Source of the DNA: Eudorina sp. 2006-703-Eu-15
Lineage: Eukaryota > Chlorophyta > Chlorophyceae > Chlamydomonadales > Volvocaceae
Assembly (NCBI GenBank): GCA_003117195.1
Contig: BDSI01000029.1
Span: forward strand, 496,001 to 560,000
Length of the DNA: 64,000 bases
Direction of reading: 5' to 3'
The position numbers and the translations under genes were made by a program. Each line of letters starts with the position of its first letter. The first letter of the stretch is position 1. The notes beneath the pieces were generated by a model. That model had not been told where the DNA came from. It saw nothing but the letters and a program-made list of their open reading frames with translations, and did no database searches. Shown piece by piece: positions 24,447-38,623 of the stretch.

Positions 24447-27352
24447 GTAGGCGAGCGAGCGGGTTTAATGCCTGTTGGTTCCCGGCGCGAGGAGGGCCTC
24501 CATCGGCAGGGGCGATGGCTCGGCGCTCGTTGCAAGCAGCTGAGCAAGCAGGAGCCGAGGGCGCATGCTTGAGAAGGAGCTGAAGAAACATGGGAAGCAC
24601 AAGGCCGGGAGGGGGATGAAGAATTACGAGGGCGGGGTCCCTGGTCGCAGGCGGCATGCACGTGGCCCCATGCACGCACTGAGTGAGGGCGCGCCGGGTG
24701 CGGGCGTGTCAGAGCTGGTGACGGGCGGCGGGTCGGTACCGGCATTCGGGTAGGTCGTGGCGCAGCGGGCAGCGTTGCCTGCCGGGTGCCGCGATGCCAG
24801 GCGGGCTGCGACGGTATCGACACAAGTGCCGTCTGCGGCTTGTGCCGGGTGTGAAGCAAACCCGGTGACGCCGCTTGGCACTATGACCTTGAGGACCTGA
24901 TGTGGTGGTACGTGATGTGGTGGTCTGGCGGTGACCCGGTGAGCGACGAGCGGTGATGACCCCGCACAGCCGCACCCTTTCCGTGAGACGCCCTCAGCCC
25001 CGTCCGGCATCCTCGATGGATCAGTGCGAGCTCCTCGGGCCCCAGTGCGCTGCTTATGGTCGCTGCCTGGGGGTTGGGCGCAAAGGCGACTGTGGAGCGT
25101 CCAAGTCATGTTCCCGCGATCTGAGGCCTCCCCACCAGCCAGCTGTCAGAGGCCTGCCGGACGCCCCCCGCCCAGCTGCAGGGCAGGTACTCCTTGGGAC
25201 GTTGGGAGTCGGACTCGCCCACTGACGGCGGGGCGTCAAGAGTGTGGCCCAGGCCTGTATGCGAACGCGGGGTAGCGAGCGCATGTTCGCGGAAACGTCA
25301 AACGGGTGATCGCAGGGATATGCGGGTCGGTTGGGCGGTTGGTTGGGAAGGCGGGGGAGCCGCGGGAGGATGCGACCTGGGCAGGGACCCCGCCCGCATG
25401 TAGGAAGGCCGTTCGGCGCTAACGGCAGATGGACTTGGGCCGCTTCAGCGCCAGTCTTGGCGGAGCTGGGCTTAGTGTGGTCGTGAGATATGTGTTTTAA
25501 GGGCGGTAAGGGCGGGCTGACCAAGGCAGGGGTGGTTCGCAGGGCGAGTCGGAGCAGCGCAGGGGTGCGGCTAAGACCTCGGCGCCCACGCGGCAGCGGC
25601 AGCGACCTAAGGAACGTCATGGATGCGCCCCGTCGGACCCGAACGTGCGTGTTCTTTTTCTGTGCGCGGGTGCGTTGTGTTCCGAGTTGCTGCAGTTATT
25701 CCCACCGGGCCTCCAGGTATGTGGCCCTTGTGATGTATGCGCAATGCTATTTATCTATTCCGGGTGTACCCGGTTGTGCAGTGATAGCGGCGTTTTGCAG
25801 GATGGAGGAGCCCGGCTGGCATTGTGGCGGGCCGGCTGGCTGGATAGGACAGCGGGCGCCTGCGGAGTACGGACCCTCGGGTGAAGGGTGAGACGTACGG
25901 TAACGCTGTCCTCCGCGGGTACATTGGCTTGCTGTTTCCCATCCAGATCGGCAAGAGCCACCTAGGCGTAGCCCTGGGAGTGCGTGCCTCGTCGCTCTGT
26001 TCAGGTGCGGTGCGGAACGAGCAGCAAGACACCCCGACGCCGGCAGTCACCTGGGTCGTGTAGAGGAGAGGAAAGCGCTGCAATCCGGGGAGGGGGGGAC
26101 AAGCTGATCGCGACAGGGACAATTGGGTTTAATACGGACCATTGGTCTGGAGAAGGTCGATGATGGTTCGCCGGATGATGTTCCACGCGTTTCGCACAGA
26201 TGTTCAGCATACCGGTGAAGTCTCCCGCTGGCGGCTGTTAAGAGCAGCGCCGCATGTATGCAGCCCCCGTCAATCTTTGTGTAGGTGTTCGTCTCACGTA
26301 CAAGCATTCGTGCATATCGCCTGTAATCGTCATGTGGATGCTTGAAGAAAAATAGAAACGCAAGACCCTCCCGCGTGGGGCTGCGGGAAGGAGCCGGGCA
26401 GCAGCTTCTGTCATCTACCCTGCATCTACGGTCCGCACAGAGGCAGCCATGAGCGCTCGCCGACTGAAAACACCTCGAAACACCGCAGGACCGAGATGTT
26501 GGTTCCGTAAGATGGTACATACTCCGCGTTGAGCTGTACGAAAGTGCTTACGTCGCCACTGAGCAGGAGGCTAGGAGAAGAGGGGGGGCCGAAACATCTC
26601 CCCGAGGCGGCTCGAGGGTGCCATGCGGCGTCACGGAAGTTTTAGCACATTGCGCCGTGATGCGGGGGCCGTGGGTTATCAATGCAGAACTTCAACCCAA
26701 TGTTCTGATGTGATCTGTAATACATGTCCGTGCATCGGCTGACACATGCGGACCGACAGTTACCGTTTGATTGGTGCCGCAAGCAGGGACGACAGTGGGT
26801 TCCTTGGAGGAGATGCAAACTGTGACAATACTCATTGTTCGCCATGTTCGTCAAATACGTGAAGACACGCAAACTAGACAGGAGGACGATACCGATAATT
26901 GGCTCTGCGTCTATTGTCGCAAATCGTGTTCCCAGGATTAAGCAATGTCAAATCAAAGTCCGTTCGCACATTCATCACACCATTTTAGGCTCGGGCCAAG
27001 TCGCCCGCTCCTCCGCTTTGAATTGAATTTTCAAACTTCAAAACAAGCAAACGCCACGGACGGCCCAAACAAAAGCCTGAGATTCATTCCAAGCAAGCGT
27101 ACAATTCAACAGCGTCTTGCACTCTTGCTGGTGTCCGTACGGCATTCTGCGCAAATCCTTCGAGCGGAAAGGGCCGCCCTGGAGCGACTGGCTTCAAATT
27201 CTGTTTAAAGTTGCGCGGCTTCGTGTAAACGACATAACAAATCCTGAATTCTATCATCAAACCTTATTGCCGGGACGCAGGTCATTACGCCTCGCGCTGC
27301 CCAGCCTTTTAGGCCAACCTTCAGTTCGTTCCTGTTCTCGAAGTAATTCACC
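24447..27352. other. Intergenic region between KAS III and alpha-tubulin
   Basis: It holds the KAS III 3' UTR and the tubulin promoter and 5' UTR. TGTAA occurs at 26322-26326 and 26716-26720, both rather far from the KAS III stop. The ORFs inside lack recognizable domains and splice support. The last kilobase before the tubulin start is less GC-rich. Confidence 0.4.
27157..27165 (-). promoter_or_regulatory. Inverted tub-box-like motif upstream of alpha-tubulin
   Basis: CCTTCGAGC on the plus strand is GCTCGAAGG on the minus strand. This matches the first nine positions of the Chlamydomonas tubulin-gene 'tub box' consensus GCTC(G/C)AAGGC. It lies about 190 bp before the ATG. It is a single copy in inverted orientation, whereas the known promoters carry several copies, so the support is weak. 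Confidence 0.25.
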
Positions 27353-29335
<1,983 letters not shown>

Positions 29336-29426
29336 ATGCAGTCACAAGCTGATCAGGGCATAAGCCCTAGGGGAATATGCGCCCATGCCCTTTTGTCCTT
29401 GCCTAAGGCTGATAGTGTCTGAACGA

Positions 29427-29506
29427 TGTAATCGCTGTATGAGGTCAACTTGAGCTGGTGTGTGAGGTCAACTTATGCTGGTGGACAATTGACAAGTTTC
29501 TTGTAA
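29427..29506 (+). terminator. Two candidate TGTAA poly(A) signals of the alpha-tubulin gene
   Basis: TGTAA occurs at 29427-29431 and 29502-29506, about 90 and 170 nt after the stop codon, at the usual distance for volvocine algae. A GAGGTCAACTT direct repeat lies between the two. Confidence 0.55.
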
Positions 29507-31367
29507 CGAACGGGATCCGAGCTCCTTGACTATGATGCCCGAAGGTCTGATGTGCTCGAACTGAAGACAGTCATACGTCTATTCATACGAATATGCATCC
29601 GAGCGACCTAGTAGGGGGCAGCTACTTCCGATCATTGCGCACTTCAGACCCACACCTGTGACGCCCCAGCCTCAGCATACCCATACCTCTGCCTCATCAG
29701 CCTAGACATACCTGCAGTCAGCGTCGTGCCATTTCTATAACTCTAAAACCCATCCGTCAAGACATTCTAACTTGCTATGCGAAATACAGCAAGACAGACG
29801 AAGTATTTCTCGTGGTTGCCATCTTCCGATGACTAAGCGTGCGCCTTGGGCGCGTCGGTATAGCAAGCCTGGTCAGGTTTCTTTTTCGGGGCTTCCTTCA
29901 TGTTGTGTTAAGAGCCGCGGCCACCAGGTGTCGTAGGTTTGCCAACCGATGCCCGTGTTGGCGATCCTAATCGGGTTCGGCTTCATCCAACATTTCTAAG
30001 GCCTCTCGCTGCATTTTTTGCTTCCAGGGGCTTTGTCGGCGCGACCTTGAGTTTTTCTGCTGTCCACGTCGCTGAAAGTACACAACACACCCCGAGGCAA
30101 AAAGCTGGCATGGTTGACAGGGTTTGGCAAAGCACGCTTTCTAGTTGCCACGGCACTTTATATGGAGATGCCATGCCAGGTGTGTACGACACCGTGCACG
30201 CCGACAGAGCTTGTCGATAGAACAAGGATGCCCCAGTTGCATACCACTGATTGACTCTACGGTATTTCCTGCAAAGCCCGCTGCGTCGATCCTTCCTAAA
30301 GGCGTAATAAACTGGGATCAAGTGAAGTGCAAACCTTGCAGGCGACATTGCAACCCAAGTCATCAAACAAAATCTACATTCATAGTTATCAGAGACTTCT
30401 GAAGCATTTGAGTAATGTGATGCAGCACCCGACTAAAGTCACACTTCCGCGAAGCAATTAATGAAATTCTGTTGTTGACACAAGTAATGCATTAAAGACG
30501 TAGATAATATTTGTGCGATAGTTAACGATTTCAGCGCCTTGAGCGGCCTTGAGTCATTCCGATGAGTTGTGTGAATCGCTGTTGCCTCGGGCCACTGAAA
30601 AGGACAAGAGTTGCATGCAAACGAGTGTTGAAGAATATTATAATGTATGAAATTAGAATTTTAATCAAAAAACTGGCGGCCGTGAAGTTCGGTAGGCCAC
30701 GTTTCTTTCACTTTTGGAGCGTGATGTCGTAGATAATGAGAGGATTCTTTACATCATTTATTATAATTGCAAATCGTAACACTCTCTTTTCTACCAGCCA
30801 AAGAATGGAATGTGATAGTTTAGGGCGAAGATTTTCACACTTTTCCACACCGCTCCGTAATGCACGGCATAAGGTAGTGAAACTCATTTCTTTTTCATAG
30901 ATGTCACATTTCACAAAGATCATTACAATGGACGAACGCAATATACATTTTAAGGAAAGTCCCCCGTGACGTTTTTGTAACGAATCGCACCATCGTAGGC
31001 AGCTACACGGCCGAGCCTGATTTCTCGTTACACGATCAATTATATTAAGGTGCGTATGTGTAAACCGTCACGAATGGTATTAGAATTTTTGGCCGACGGA
31101 GCGGGAATTCGCACTAGCAGTCTAGGACTACCCGTTGTTGCAGCCCCGCATTGGGCATAACTTCTCTCAATTACACTAATGTTATGCAGCATGTCTTGGC
31201 GTCCAAAGGATGTCAGCCTCGTCCTTCCTTTGCTCACCCCAATTGGAGAGTGTAAACATGTTGGAATACGGTAGTCGAAGATGCACATTTACGTGCCGTA
31301 AGAATTATAAATGGATAGCAAGCATAATTTAGTGTTTTAACTAGTCGCCGCTGCCTCGCGCCTCGTC
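29507..31367. other. Intergenic DNA, strongly AT-rich from about 30400 to 31330
   Basis: No supported gene. The AT-rich part contrasts with the GC-rich surroundings and has only short ORFs. It could be a decayed insertion or a spacer; nothing recognisable was found. Confidence 0.45.
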
Positions 31368-32894
31368 GTGTGCCTGTGCGGTGGGACCTCAGGGCGTCAG
31401 GGGAAACGCGGCGGGCGCACAAGCCTGATGTTTAGATGTCAGGAAGGATTAGGAATGACCTGTTCCTGGGATCCCCATGATTGCGAGCCAGGTCCTTGCT
31501 TTCAAGGCGTCCTGTCGATAAATCTGTGTGTTCCCCACTCTTTGCGGCCCCAGCGTGTCTCGAGATCGGTACCGTACCACACCTGTCCATTCACGTACGA
31601 GAACACGAGGGGGCAGCAACCGCAAATGGTCCAGGCAATGTCGCAAAAAGGCCTCACGGGCACGGCACCGCCGGCACCGCCTCATTGTGGCCAACGCGGC
31701 AACGACCAAGGTGGATGCCGCGGCACCGGCGGCGTCACCGATGGACGCTGCCCCGAAGAGCTGGTGCTCGGCGGTGGACCACGCAAGTCTCCGTCTGGAT
31801 GGGGCGCGAAGCATCCGGCGCCAGCGGCAATACCTCTGCCACTGCCATTGCCACCAGCGCTGACCTATTTGCCGCCAGGCACTCCGGCGCTGCCCAGATC
31901 GTCCTTGATGATGCTCGGTAATGGAGGAGGCGGGGACGGCGGCTGTAGCAGCAGCGGTTGCCAATACCTGTCCGTGTGCACAGTGGTGAGTCCGGAGGCG
32001 CTGTACGACGCAACAGATCTCAACGGATCCACGTCCATTACGGATCTTCTATACTGCTGCGACAGCACGCGTGACACTAGCTGCAGCAGTGTCGCTTCCG
32101 GAGCCCCATCTGTTGATGCAGCGATGGCGGACATTGTGTTAGGTGGTGGCGGCGGTGAAAGCGGCAATGGCCACATAGCTGGCCGACGCTGCGCCGCCGA
32201 CACAGCCCCGGCGGAAGACACCGCTGCTGCTGCCAGGGCGCTCTGCGCCGGCTTTGTCGGAGATTCCGTTAGCCCAGCGCGTGACTGTCTAACCAACCCC
32301 AAAGTACTACGCCAAACGCCCGTCGGGTCCGCAACAGCGTCCCAAGGTTCGGCTGCGAGATTCGTGTTGCCCCCGGATCAAGACCTGCTTCCAATCAGGG
32401 CTGGGTCTGGGGGCGACAGCGACGACGGCGGGCAGCGCCAAGACGCGGGCGGCAACAGCCGCGGTGGCGACCTTGAGGCACCAAGTGCGGCCCCGATGGC
32501 GGCGAACGGAGCGACGGCGACCGAATCGGCCACAGACCGTCTGCAGCCTCATCTCCCCCGGAGGACAGCCGTCACCGTTGACGGAACCGCTTTTCCGCCG
32601 CCGTCATTGCAAGGTCCGGCAGCGGCTGCGGCGGCTGCGGGCATGGCACGACGGACCACAGTGGCAAATGCTGCGGAAGCAGCGACGCCACCCTGTACTG
32701 CTGTTGGGTCCGAGGAGGCGGCCCTCCATCACGGCCACCGCCACCGCGTCGCGATCCAGGGACGCGGCTTCCTTAGGCGCTTCGTCCTGAGCTGCATTTG
32801 CCGCCCTCCCTCAGGGCTGCTCGGGGCACTCCACGGGCCGCCGGCAGGTGCTGCTGCTGCTGCGCCTCCGCTTTCCGCGGCCAGCGCTCTCTGA
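31368..32894 (+). CDS. Possible hypothetical protein, Ala/Gly/Pro-rich long ORF
   Basis: A single 508-codon open frame ends in TGA at 32892-32894. The composition (Ala, Gly, Ser, Pro and scattered Cys; runs such as GGGGGES and AAAAAAAG) resembles volvocine low-complexity proteins. No domain, signal peptide or clear membrane segment was recognised. The first ~80 codons, near the AT-rich DNA, look less gene-like, so a true start could be one of the Met codons from about 31600 on, or an upstream exon could splice in. Long ORFs also arise by chance in GC-rich DNA, and opposite-strand ORFs of up to 171 codons overlap it. I see no poly(A) signal close downstream. Expression data would decide. Confidence 0.4.
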   Translation: MCLCGGTSGRQGKRGGRTSLMFRCQEGLGMTCSWDPHDCEPGPCFQGVLSINLCVPHSLRPQRVSRSVPYHTCPFTYENTRGQQPQMVQAMSQKGLTGTAPPAPPHCGQRGNDQGGCRGTGGVTDGRCPEELVLGGGPRKSPSGWGAKHPAPAAIPLPLPLPPALTYLPPGTPALPRSSLMMLGNGGGGDGGCSSSGCQYLSVCTVVSPEALYDATDLNGSTSITDLLYCCDSTRDTSCSSVASGAPSVDAAMADIVLGGGGGESGNGHIAGRRCAADTAPAEDTAAAARALCAGFVGDSVSPARDCLTNPKVLRQTPVGSATASQGSAARFVLPPDQDLLPIRAGSGGDSDDGGQRQDAGGNSRGGDLEAPSAAPMAANGATATESATDRLQPHLPRRTAVTVDGTAFPPPSLQGPAAAAAAAGMARRTTVANAAEAATPPCTAVGSEEAALHHGHRHRVAIQGRGFLRRFVLSCICRPPSGLLGALHGPPAGAAAAAPPLSAASAL

Positions 32895-33592
32895 GGGCGC
32901 GGTTGAGTTTCGGGTAACGGGCCCATCTGGAGTCGGTCACAGCCACCAGAACAAAACCCGCTGGGCGAACGGATACGTGGTCTGTGTACCAGGGGCCAAG
33001 CAATGTCCTCTCACTCGCAGGTGCTGGGAATCGTGGCGGTGCCCGCGGCGCCATGAAGAAACGAATCAAGGTGGAGGAACCGTGCGTGGGTGAGGGCCTA
33101 GGGTTTGGAGAGGTGGTGCGCCGCGAAGAGCGACCCGGGCCTCGCGGCGCGCTGGCATGCATGCGCCGGGCGGCCCAGCTCAGGTTGACTGCGCGTCTCG
33201 GCACGCGCGCTTCCGTGCTGTGCACAGCGATCCACAATGAATGACGTGCCTGTGACGTACTTGGCAAGCGTGATAAACAGCATTAAGGAATGAGGCGTGT
33301 TTTATGTGACATGACCTGATGTACATGTGATATGACCTGATGCGGCACAGCTAGTGTGGTTGGCGCAGTAGAGTGTGACGTTATATAGTAGAGTGAGTGA
33401 ATGATTCGTCACGAGCAACCTGATAGGTTGCACTGCCCCCCTGCGAAGCGGCTCTCCGCTTCTGGAGGTCTGGAGGTTGTGCCTGGCTGCACGGGTGTAC
33501 AGCCTCGTCGCAAGACGCCTGAGGAAGCCGCCCGCTCGCCGTTGGGTTCTGCGGGGGGCGGCCGTGCAGGTCACATGTTCATAAATCTCCAT

Positions 33593-33751
33593 GGGTCGTG
33601 GGTCGTGGGTCGTGGGTCGTGGGTCGTGGGTCGTGGGTCGTGGGTCGTGGGTCGTGGGTCGTGGGTCGTGGGTCGTGGGTCGTGGGTCGTGGGTCGTGGG
33701 TCGTGGGTCGTGGGTCGTGGGTCGTGGGTCGTGGGTCGTGGGTCGTGGGTC
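33593..33751 (+). repeat. 7-bp minisatellite (GGGTCGT)n, about 22 copies
   Basis: Perfect head-to-tail GGGTCGT units run for about 159 bp. Because 7 is not a multiple of 3, all frames read a repeating 7-residue peptide (for example THDPRPT on the minus strand), so the ORFs crossing it are spurious. The unit differs from the TTTTAGGG telomere repeat of Chlamydomonas. Confidence 0.95.
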
Positions 33752-36165
33752 GCGTGCGCCGATGGCGGAATGGTGGCCAGGTAAACGCATGATGGTACAG
33801 ATGTGACCAGCTCATCGATACAGAGGTAGGGCCCCTTTCCGCCACGACTGTCCCGCAGGGCAGGGCAGGGCACTTTCGCTGAGGGCGACATTAGACAGGC
33901 CTCCGCAGCATATAGCGGTAGGTGTGGTACGCTAGCCCTGCTGCACGCGGGGTTTCGCTGCTCGCAGTGCAAGGTGTCATGGCCACACCAGCACGTCGGC
34001 GAGAGAGGGACCGGGGGCAGTCGGGCAATGACGAGCGCTCCGCTGATGCTGACCATGGGGGACGAAGAAATGATACAGCGGCGAATGAGATTCCTGTTCG
34101 TGTACGGAACGAGTGGCCTCCAGAGACGGCAGGCATCCACAACACGCATAAGATGACGGACCTTTGCCAGCGATGCTTCGCGGTGGGCTGAGCTCCATTT
34201 GGTTTGTGGGTTTACGCATGTGCTATTCCCTGCATAGATGGACACCCTCACTTTGGTTGTGAGAGGAGACTGTGGCGAGGTGAGGTTGGGCGGCCACCCA
34301 TGCACTGAGAACTGTTTCGTCGTCTGGGCGGGCGGCATCCAAGCGGATGGAACGCGTGTCAAGTGGGTCCGGCCGCACGCTGTCGGCAGCGTAACTGCAC
34401 CCGCCCAATGCCAGAAAACCTGCGTCTGGAAGAGTCGTCCCATCCGTGCTCGCGTACGTACTCGTAAGCAGAATCACATACATCAGCTGCAGGAATGCAT
34501 GGATGGATGGGAGCTGCAGTACTGTGCTCCTCTGCCTGAATCCAGGAAACAGCTTGGAACACGTGACGTACGACACCGGCCGGCACGCTTACTTGTGACG
34601 CAATCACATGTATACGTGCCGACATCTGTATAAGTCGGAGTGAAATTGCGAGGGCTTGGATTCCCGTGCGCTTTACGCGGTCCTGTGGGGCTGCCTGTTC
34701 ACAGCAGGGCCCGTCCATGAACAGGAACGCAGGTGGTTAGCAATGAAGGGTTTAGCGATGTTGGTGGACGCCGGGCGAGCGCGGCTGCCCGGCGGGGCCT
34801 CCCTGGGTGGTCCCACTGCTGTTCATGGGTGCCGCCCGTTTGCGATGCGCTTATGGCCAGCTGTGAACGGCTGGGTATGCGGCGAACAGCTAGATGGGCG
34901 GTCTGAACACGCACGCCTCCACCTGATGGCAAACTATGGCGTATGCGTATGTATATGGGTGAAGAAGCTAACTGGGTGGGTTTACCAACGCCAAAGGTGG
35001 AGATGGATGGTGTTGAGGATTAACAGGACGGACCATGCGCGGTGGGCTGAGCTTGGAGTGGACGGATGGGCGATGTGCATCGTTCAGGTGACACCGCCCC
35101 GGATGATGACGCGGTCGATCGAGGGCGGTGGTCATTAGTGTCCTTTGGGGGGCTTCCGCGCACAGACGACGCATAGGCAATTGCGAGGAGCCCAAGCAGG
35201 CGGCAGGCGTGTGTCATATTGGAGATGCCTGGCGGTGTATGTACGAGTCGGTACCGTGCTGTGCTGTGCCATGCTGTGCTGTGTGCTGGGTTTCATGTAG
35301 CGCGTGGTTCCATCGACCAATCGGACTATAGGAGTAGCAGGGCCGGGCCTACCTGTCTACCTGTTCGGGCTGTTAGCACTTTCCGAGTGCTGTGTCAGCT
35401 GTCCGGGTATGCACGTTTCGCACATGTGGATATGCCGGTTTCATTAAGCATATGGTTTGTTCGTTTGCTTGGCGTTGCCAACAGCTGCGTGGTAAGCGGG
35501 ACAACAACCGTCATACGCAGCGGATGCTCTCCGCTGTGCCGAGATGTCCTCTTAACAAGGGTGGCGCATGCTTGGATAGACAGAATGTATCATTGGCCTT
35601 TTATGGCGACAGTCCGGCATGTGATCTGAGCCTCATATAGACCGTGTTCGCCAGCACGTCTCTGTCGTACACCAACCCACACGAGGGAGGCCTGGTGGGC
35701 ATACGCACGCTTGCATGCACGGCAGGACGGCAGCCGTACATCTTTATTTATGGCGTCAGTGGTCCGGATCCAACGAGGTTGAGGCCGGCTAAACACACAG
35801 CTGTCGCTGTGCGTGACCGGAAATGGTGTTTACGTCACGATGTTCGTCGTGCGTCCACGTCTTGGCGTCCGTTTACATGCGTTCCTGGCTGCCACGCTGT
35901 CTGCAATCCGACTCATCAATTGCTGCAGGGCGCACTTGATTTTGCCAGGCGATGTGCGTTGGAGGTACAGTTATTGCAAGTACGTTCAGCTGCGAGGATA
36001 GGGACGTCCGACGAGGCCCAGGGAGGGAGTGGACGCCTGCGCGGGCGCGACGAGCGCGAAGGTCCGAGCCGCGCTGTACCAGCAGGGAACTTGAGGCGAC
36101 TGGGTTCATTTGGCAAGGGGAGCACGCCATCGGGAGCACCATTTACCTACCGCATTCGTTGCTGT

Positions 36166-36246
36166 CATAGTTTCCACATAGCTTCCACATAGTTTACACA
36201 TAGTTTCCACATAGTTTCCACATAGTTGCTGTCATAGTTTCCACAT
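36166..36246 (+). repeat. 11-bp tandem array (CATAGTTTCCA)
   Basis: Five consecutive, slightly diverged copies of CATAGTTTCCA are followed by a partial unit and a further separated copy, in AT-rich intergenic DNA. Confidence 0.8.
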
Positions 36247-37075
36247 CCGTACGTCTGTTCAAGGCAAAAGGTGACCTAAAGTGTTTGCCGGCATCGATGG
36301 AGAACTTGTAGCGCTTTGAGAATTTCACTTCTGGCCCTCTGCTCGTGCGTAACGTGATGTAAGGAGGCCAAGGACAACTACAGTGATGCATCTTCGTTTG
36401 ATCACTCTTTCCACGGCATTCCGACGTTCATTCAGGTACGAAATTTATTGCTAACATGTCTCTGTCGCAATAAGTTTTATTAGGGCTGTTCCGTGGTGTA
36501 GCCATCATTTTCGTCTTACTTGTTCGCCCCTTCTCGCCTCAGGTCACCTCTGACAGGTGAAGTTCTCTGACAGGCTCGGCGTTCATAAGCCCGAAAATAC
36601 AATATTTCTTTTTGGGTTTTGCGAGTGTATGGACGCTAGTCAGCGCCTTCGCGGCCAACCTTCGGGTACATTTCCTGCACTGAATTCTATCTGTTCGTGC
36701 GCGGTGCGCCGTTCCCATGTGCTTTTACCACAACGCCGCAGAAAAGGAGACGAATCAGACCTGCCAGGGTACCCACCCAAACAGGGCAAGAGCAGGACGC
36801 GGATGGAGCTGAAAATGGGGGGAAGCCGTCCGTACACACAGGTCAGCCGTCACCACACTGAAGCCACCCCGCGCCGCTCACGCCCGGCTTATGAGTGCCA
36901 CTGCATCGTGTATACCTGGCGCCAAGATTACTCCTTTCAAGCCAAGCGGCATACCGCATACATGAAAGAGCGCCTTGTTCGACCTTACGCCGTCTCAGCG
37001 CCGGGCATGATACTAGTAAGAAGACGTACGGGGTACGATGCAAAACGCTGGGCCGTGTCCTTCGCAGCACTTAAC

Positions 37076-37163
37076 CCGCGGTGTACCGCGTCGTACAGGG
37101 TTTGCAGAATGTACGAAGCACTCAACACGGTGTACCGCGCCGTACAGGGATTACAGAATGGGT
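37076..37163 (+). repeat. Imperfect ~35-bp direct duplication
   Basis: Two segments about 53 bp apart share CGGTGTACCGCG, then CGTACAGGG, then CAGAATG with few differences. They lie inside an otherwise unsupported ORF. Confidence 0.6.
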
Positions 37164-38305
37164 TCGGGGGTTGACCCAGTAACCCGGGTGCACTGGCGCA
37201 TGGACTTGCGAAGATGCATCACCATAACGCAGGGGCAACCATGAATGAACTGTATCATTCATTCATGCACGAAAGAAGCATTACACGGTGGACCCTGGGG
37301 GCCCGCCTCCGCCAGGGCGGTTTTTGGCGGTTCAGTTGCCATGTCACGTCTGGTAGTGTTACCGTAGTCGCGAGATGAACGTTTGCATAACTCGGTTTAT
37401 TATTATTAATGATGACCAATGGGCCCCGTGGGTGACAGCCGCAACTCGGTTGTTCACCTACCGTGGCGGGCGGGCCACAATGTCGACACTGCCGCAGGTG
37501 GCACCCGGTGGCACTGCGGGGAACGCGGCACAGCGCGGCATTGCGCTAGGCGTTTTACGTGCAAGACAGCTGGTTGAGTGGTCTTGCAACAGCAGCCACA
37601 TACCGGGGGTAATGCTGTTGACTGTTTACCATGCGGGAAATGCATGGGTACGTCACCCGTGCAAAACACGCGCCCCACTTGAAGATCCACTGCAAATTAA
37701 ATTCACTTGATAAAGATCTCCGGTTTGACGAGTGTTTGACTCTCTGCTGCTCATGAGAGGGCACCGCTGTGCGCAAGTGACCAGCGCTACCACGGATGCA
37801 CGCTGAACGCTTGTGTAGGCGATTCGTCAGCACGACCTGATAGACAGAACGCGTGCATTGTCAACTGAATGCTACTCGAGGCAGATCCCACAGCCTTGAA
37901 CATTATGTGATCTTTCGCTTTCTGGCCTAGATTGCTCTACGTGGATAATCCGGCCCCCCTGCTGGTGCCATTTGACAAGGGTCCAGTTGCTGGAGTAAAT
38001 CCTTCTTGAATGCCTCCAGTTGACGCGATGCACCGCTGAGCAACGATGGGCAGCGCGCGACATCAACTTTGCATAGCCGTGACATAGTGCAGAAAATACC
38101 AAGTTTATGCCATTGTAACCAGTACAACTTATCATAATATATTCAGATCGATAGGTGGTGTACTTATGTCCTTCATACCTTCAAACATTGCAAGGAAATT
38201 AGTACGTGGGCTGTCTGGCTAGTATGTTCAGTAAGTGTTCTCAAGAGGAAGACAGAAACCATGTAGAGTCTTATACTATAATTACATGCAACACCAGCCT
38301 AACAC

Positions 38306-38623
38306 CACGGCCTTGGCAACGATGACTCGCCTTGTTTCGTTTCATCCTACATAGATCGCTGCCTGTCTCGTGCCTCCTGTGCGAAGCAGCGCCTGGGCCT
38401 CCAAGTCTGCGTGAAGTACAAGTTTGCTTTGACTGACGCTTGTTTTGTCAACGTGGCAGATAACCTGACAGAAAAGGTAGACATTTCTCTTTTGAATGAA
38501 CACATCAAATGCATCCAGCAAGAGCAATTGCACTGCCTTACAAAGACAACTGCAGTACTGTCAGTTGATGGTATCCACGGATGGCATGCGTGTCTGATAG
38601 AGCGCAAGTACAGTTGTTTCTAA
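38306..38623 (+). CDS. Possible small or partial gene with lower-GC coding-like ORF
   Basis: The frame is open from about 38306 to a TAA at 38621-38623. Its residue mix is ordinary (KYKFALTDACFVNVADNL...), unlike the Arg/Pro/Ala-rich noise ORFs around it. There is no ATG at the start of the open stretch, so it would need an upstream exon or a non-ATG start. It could be a fragment of a decayed mobile element or an unannotated exon. No family was recognised. Confidence 0.2.
   Translation, partial: HGLGNDDSPCFVSSYIDRCLSRASCAKQRLGLQVCVKYKFALTDACFVNVADNLTEKVDISLLNEHIKCIQQEQLHCLTKTTAVLSVDGIHGWHACLIERKYSCF

Noticed and set aside
33571..34443. 290-residue minus-strand ORF with THDPRPT repeats
   Set aside because: The repeats come only from the 7-bp minisatellite, which is open in all frames; the rest has no recognisable feature.
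36557..37174. 205-residue plus-strand ORF
   Set aside because: Contains a local DNA duplication and random-looking sequence; no family resemblance.
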